From: TMED13 sp042090305
GTDB lineage: Bacteria > Pseudomonadota > Alphaproteobacteria > Methylaequorales > Methylaequoraceae
Length of the DNA: 6,441 bases
Direction: 5' to 3'
Assembly: GCA_042090305.1 (NCBI GenBank)
Contig: JBELJQ010000040.1
Span: 1-6,441, forward strand
Shown here: positions 4,899 to 6,441 of the stretch, one piece after another
How the letters are laid out: every line of letters begins with the position of its first letter
How positions within the stretch are numbered: position 1 is the first letter of the stretch
Made by a program: the position numbers and the translations under genes
The notes under the pieces: generated by a model
The model's input: only the letters and a program-made list of their open reading frames with translations
Told to the model about the DNA's origin: nothing
Databases searched by the model: none

Positions 4899-6441
4899 AT
4901 GGAATTGAACACTAAGACATTAAAGAATTACCTTAATTTTATTTATAAGAATATTAAACCTGATGAAGTTAAAAATTTATGTGATCAAATTAGAACTTTA
5001 TTCTCTCAAAATTTAAATAAAAAGCCATCAAAAGAACTTTGGAATGAAGAAGATTTTTTTCTTATAACGTATGCTGATTCAGTTATACAAAAAGAAAAAA
5101 ATAACCTTAAAAGTTTAAGTGAATTTCTTAATAAATATTGTAAAGAGTTTTCTTTTGTTCATTTACTTCCTTTTTATCCATCTTCGTCAGATGATGGTTT
5201 TGCAGTTACTGATTTCCAAAAGGTTAGCAAGGAAAATGGAGAATGGAGAGATTTTAAAAGATTATCTTCTAAATTCAAAATAATGACTGATTTAGTAATA
5301 AATCATTGTTCATCAGAGAACCAACTTTTTAGAAATTTTTTAACTGATAAAGATCCAGGTTTAAACTTTTTTATCTCAAGTGAAAAGAATTTTAATAATT
5401 ACTCATTAGTTGTAAGACCACGCTCAAGCAATCTGTCAAAAAAAGTTGAGATTATGGGGAAAAAAAAATACGTGTGGTGTACTTTTAGTCATGATCAAAT
5501 CGACTTTAATTTTAAAAATCCTGAAGTATTATTGTTTTTTTTAAAGATTGTTAAATTTTATCTAGATAAGGGAGCCAAGGCACTAAGATTAGATGCTGTT
5601 GCATTTCTTTGGAAGAAAAAAGGTACAAAGTGTATTAATTTACCTGAAACGCACGCTATCATAAGATTAATTAGACATATTGTTGAGAGCTACTCTAAAA
5701 ATTGCTTAATAATAACTGAAACTAATATACCAAATAATGAGAATTTAACCTATTTTGGAAATAATAATGAAGCCCATTGTATCTATAATTTTTCATTAGC
5801 TCCGTTAGTAATTCACGCCATAGTATCTGAGAATAACTTTTATTTAAAACAATGGTCAAGAAGTATGCCACCTGCCCAATTTGGTAATTCATATCTGAAT
5901 TTTTTATCAACGCATGATGGGATTGGTATGAGGCCTCTTGAAGGTATCTTACCTAAAAGTGAACTAAATAAATTTATAAAAGTATTAAAAAGATCTGGAG
6001 CTTTTTTAACTCATAGAATATCTCAAAACAAAAAAACTGTATATGAAGTAAATGTTACTTTGATCGATGCTTTTAAGGAGACATATTCAGGTAAGGATAA
6101 TTTAGTTTTAAAACGGTTTATTTTAGCTCATCAAATCCTCTTTTCCATGGAAGGGATACCAGCAGTTTATATTCAAAACTTAGTGGGTTCAAAGAATGAT
6201 CTTAAAAAACTAGAAATTACTAAATCGTTTAGATCTGTAAATAGAAAAAACTGGAATTTTGATGAATTATCAAAACTTTTAAAAAAGGAATCAATTAACA
6301 GAAAAGTATATCTAGCTTTGATTAGCTTAGTTAAATTAAGAAAAAAACAACCTGCATTTCATCCCAACGCAACGCAATTTACCTTACAATTAGAAAAAAA
6401 TATTTTTGGTATATGGAGACAAAGTATTGATAGAAGTCAAA
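4899..6441 (+). CDS. GH13_18 sucrose-phosphorylase-like enzyme, probable glucosylglycerate phosphorylase; 3' end cut
   Basis: The frame is open from ATG 4899 to the window edge, 514 codons, so roughly the last tenth is missing. It is a GH13 (beta/alpha)8 barrel. HLLPFYPSSSDDGFAVTDF (88-106) is diagnostic of the sucrose phosphorylase subfamily and INHCSSEN (134-141) is conserved region I. ALRLDAV (228-234) carries the nucleophile D232, ITETNIP (272-278) the acid/base E274, and STHDGIGMRP (337-346) the transition-state aspartate D340. Such enzymes use phosphate to release glucose 1-phosphate. HDGIG followed by RPLEGIL resembles E. coli YcjM, shown to be a glucosylglycerate phosphorylase, more than bifidobacterial sucrose phosphorylase. 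With gpgS ending eight bases upstream, glucosylglycerate is the likely substrate. Sucrose or another glucoside remains possible. The start follows a weak GGAG at 4882-4885, 13 bases away. Confidence 0.88.
   Translation, partial: MELNTKTLKNYLNFIYKNIKPDEVKNLCDQIRTLFSQNLNKKPSKELWNEEDFFLITYADSVIQKEKNNLKSLSEFLNKYCKEFSFVHLLPFYPSSSDDGFAVTDFQKVSKENGEWRDFKRLSSKFKIMTDLVINHCSSENQLFRNFLTDKDPGLNFFISSEKNFNNYSLVVRPRSSNLSKKVEIMGKKKYVWCTFSHDQIDFNFKNPEVLLFFLKIVKFYLDKGAKALRLDAVAFLWKKKGTKCINLPETHAIIRLIRHIVESYSKNCLIITETNIPNNENLTYFGNNNEAHCIYNFSLAPLVIHAIVSENNFYLKQWSRSMPPAQFGNSYLNFLSTHDGIGMRPLEGILPKSELNKFIKVLKRSGAFLTHRISQNKKTVYEVNVTLIDAFKETYSGKDNLVLKRFILAHQILFSMEGIPAVYIQNLVGSKNDLKKLEITKSFRSVNRKNWNFDELSKLLKKESINRKVYLALISLVKLRKKQPAFHPNATQFTLQLEKNIFGIWRQSIDRSQ

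Noticed and set aside
5722..5910. Minus-strand open frame of 62 codons
   Set aside because: It is antisense to the catalytic part of the phosphorylase gene and shows no motif or ribosome binding site.

Overview
The window is strongly AT-rich, with long A and T runs and dense small genes. I read it as a piece of a marine picocyanobacterial genome, most likely a low-GC Prochlorococcus. This rests on the low GC, the gpgP-gpgS glucosylglycerate genes (known from marine cyanobacteria), and the style of the small proteins. It is an inference from gene content; no single sequence here proves the taxon.

Left part, positions 1 to about 1875. The window opens with the 3' part of a tRNA-His (GUG): anticodon loop, variable loop, T arm, acceptor 3' strand, C73 and CCA. 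The bases before position 8 do not fit a tRNA, so this looks like a tRNA 3' remnant, the kind of scar left at a tRNA-targeted integration site, and not a whole gene. Three minus-strand genes follow. They are a siderophore-interacting-type flavoprotein whose last codons and stop lie inside the tRNA remnant, a 73-residue two-helix DUF2061-type membrane protein, and a 192-residue probable secreted protein of unknown function. This block reads as accessory DNA.

Right part, positions about 1970 to the end. Five tightly packed plus-strand genes look like one transcription unit: nth (endonuclease III), a 58-residue acidic/basic mini-protein, gpgP, gpgS and a GH13_18 sucrose-phosphorylase-like gene cut by the window edge. 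The gaps are 32, 26, -32 and 8 bases. GpgS joins an NDP-glucose (GDP- or ADP-glucose in known enzymes) to 3-phosphoglycerate. GpgP removes the phosphate to give glucosylglycerate, a nitrogen-free, negatively charged compatible solute. The phosphorylase carries the sequence signature of the glucosylglycerate phosphorylase branch and could recover glucose 1-phosphate from the solute. The cluster would then hold both synthesis and salvage.

The two blocks diverge from a 95-base AT-rich spacer (1875-1969). No stretch longer than 300 bases lacks a gene. The gaps at 797-896 and 1119-1295 hold no convincing gene or terminator. I saw no CRISPR array, insertion sequence, integrase gene or rRNA.
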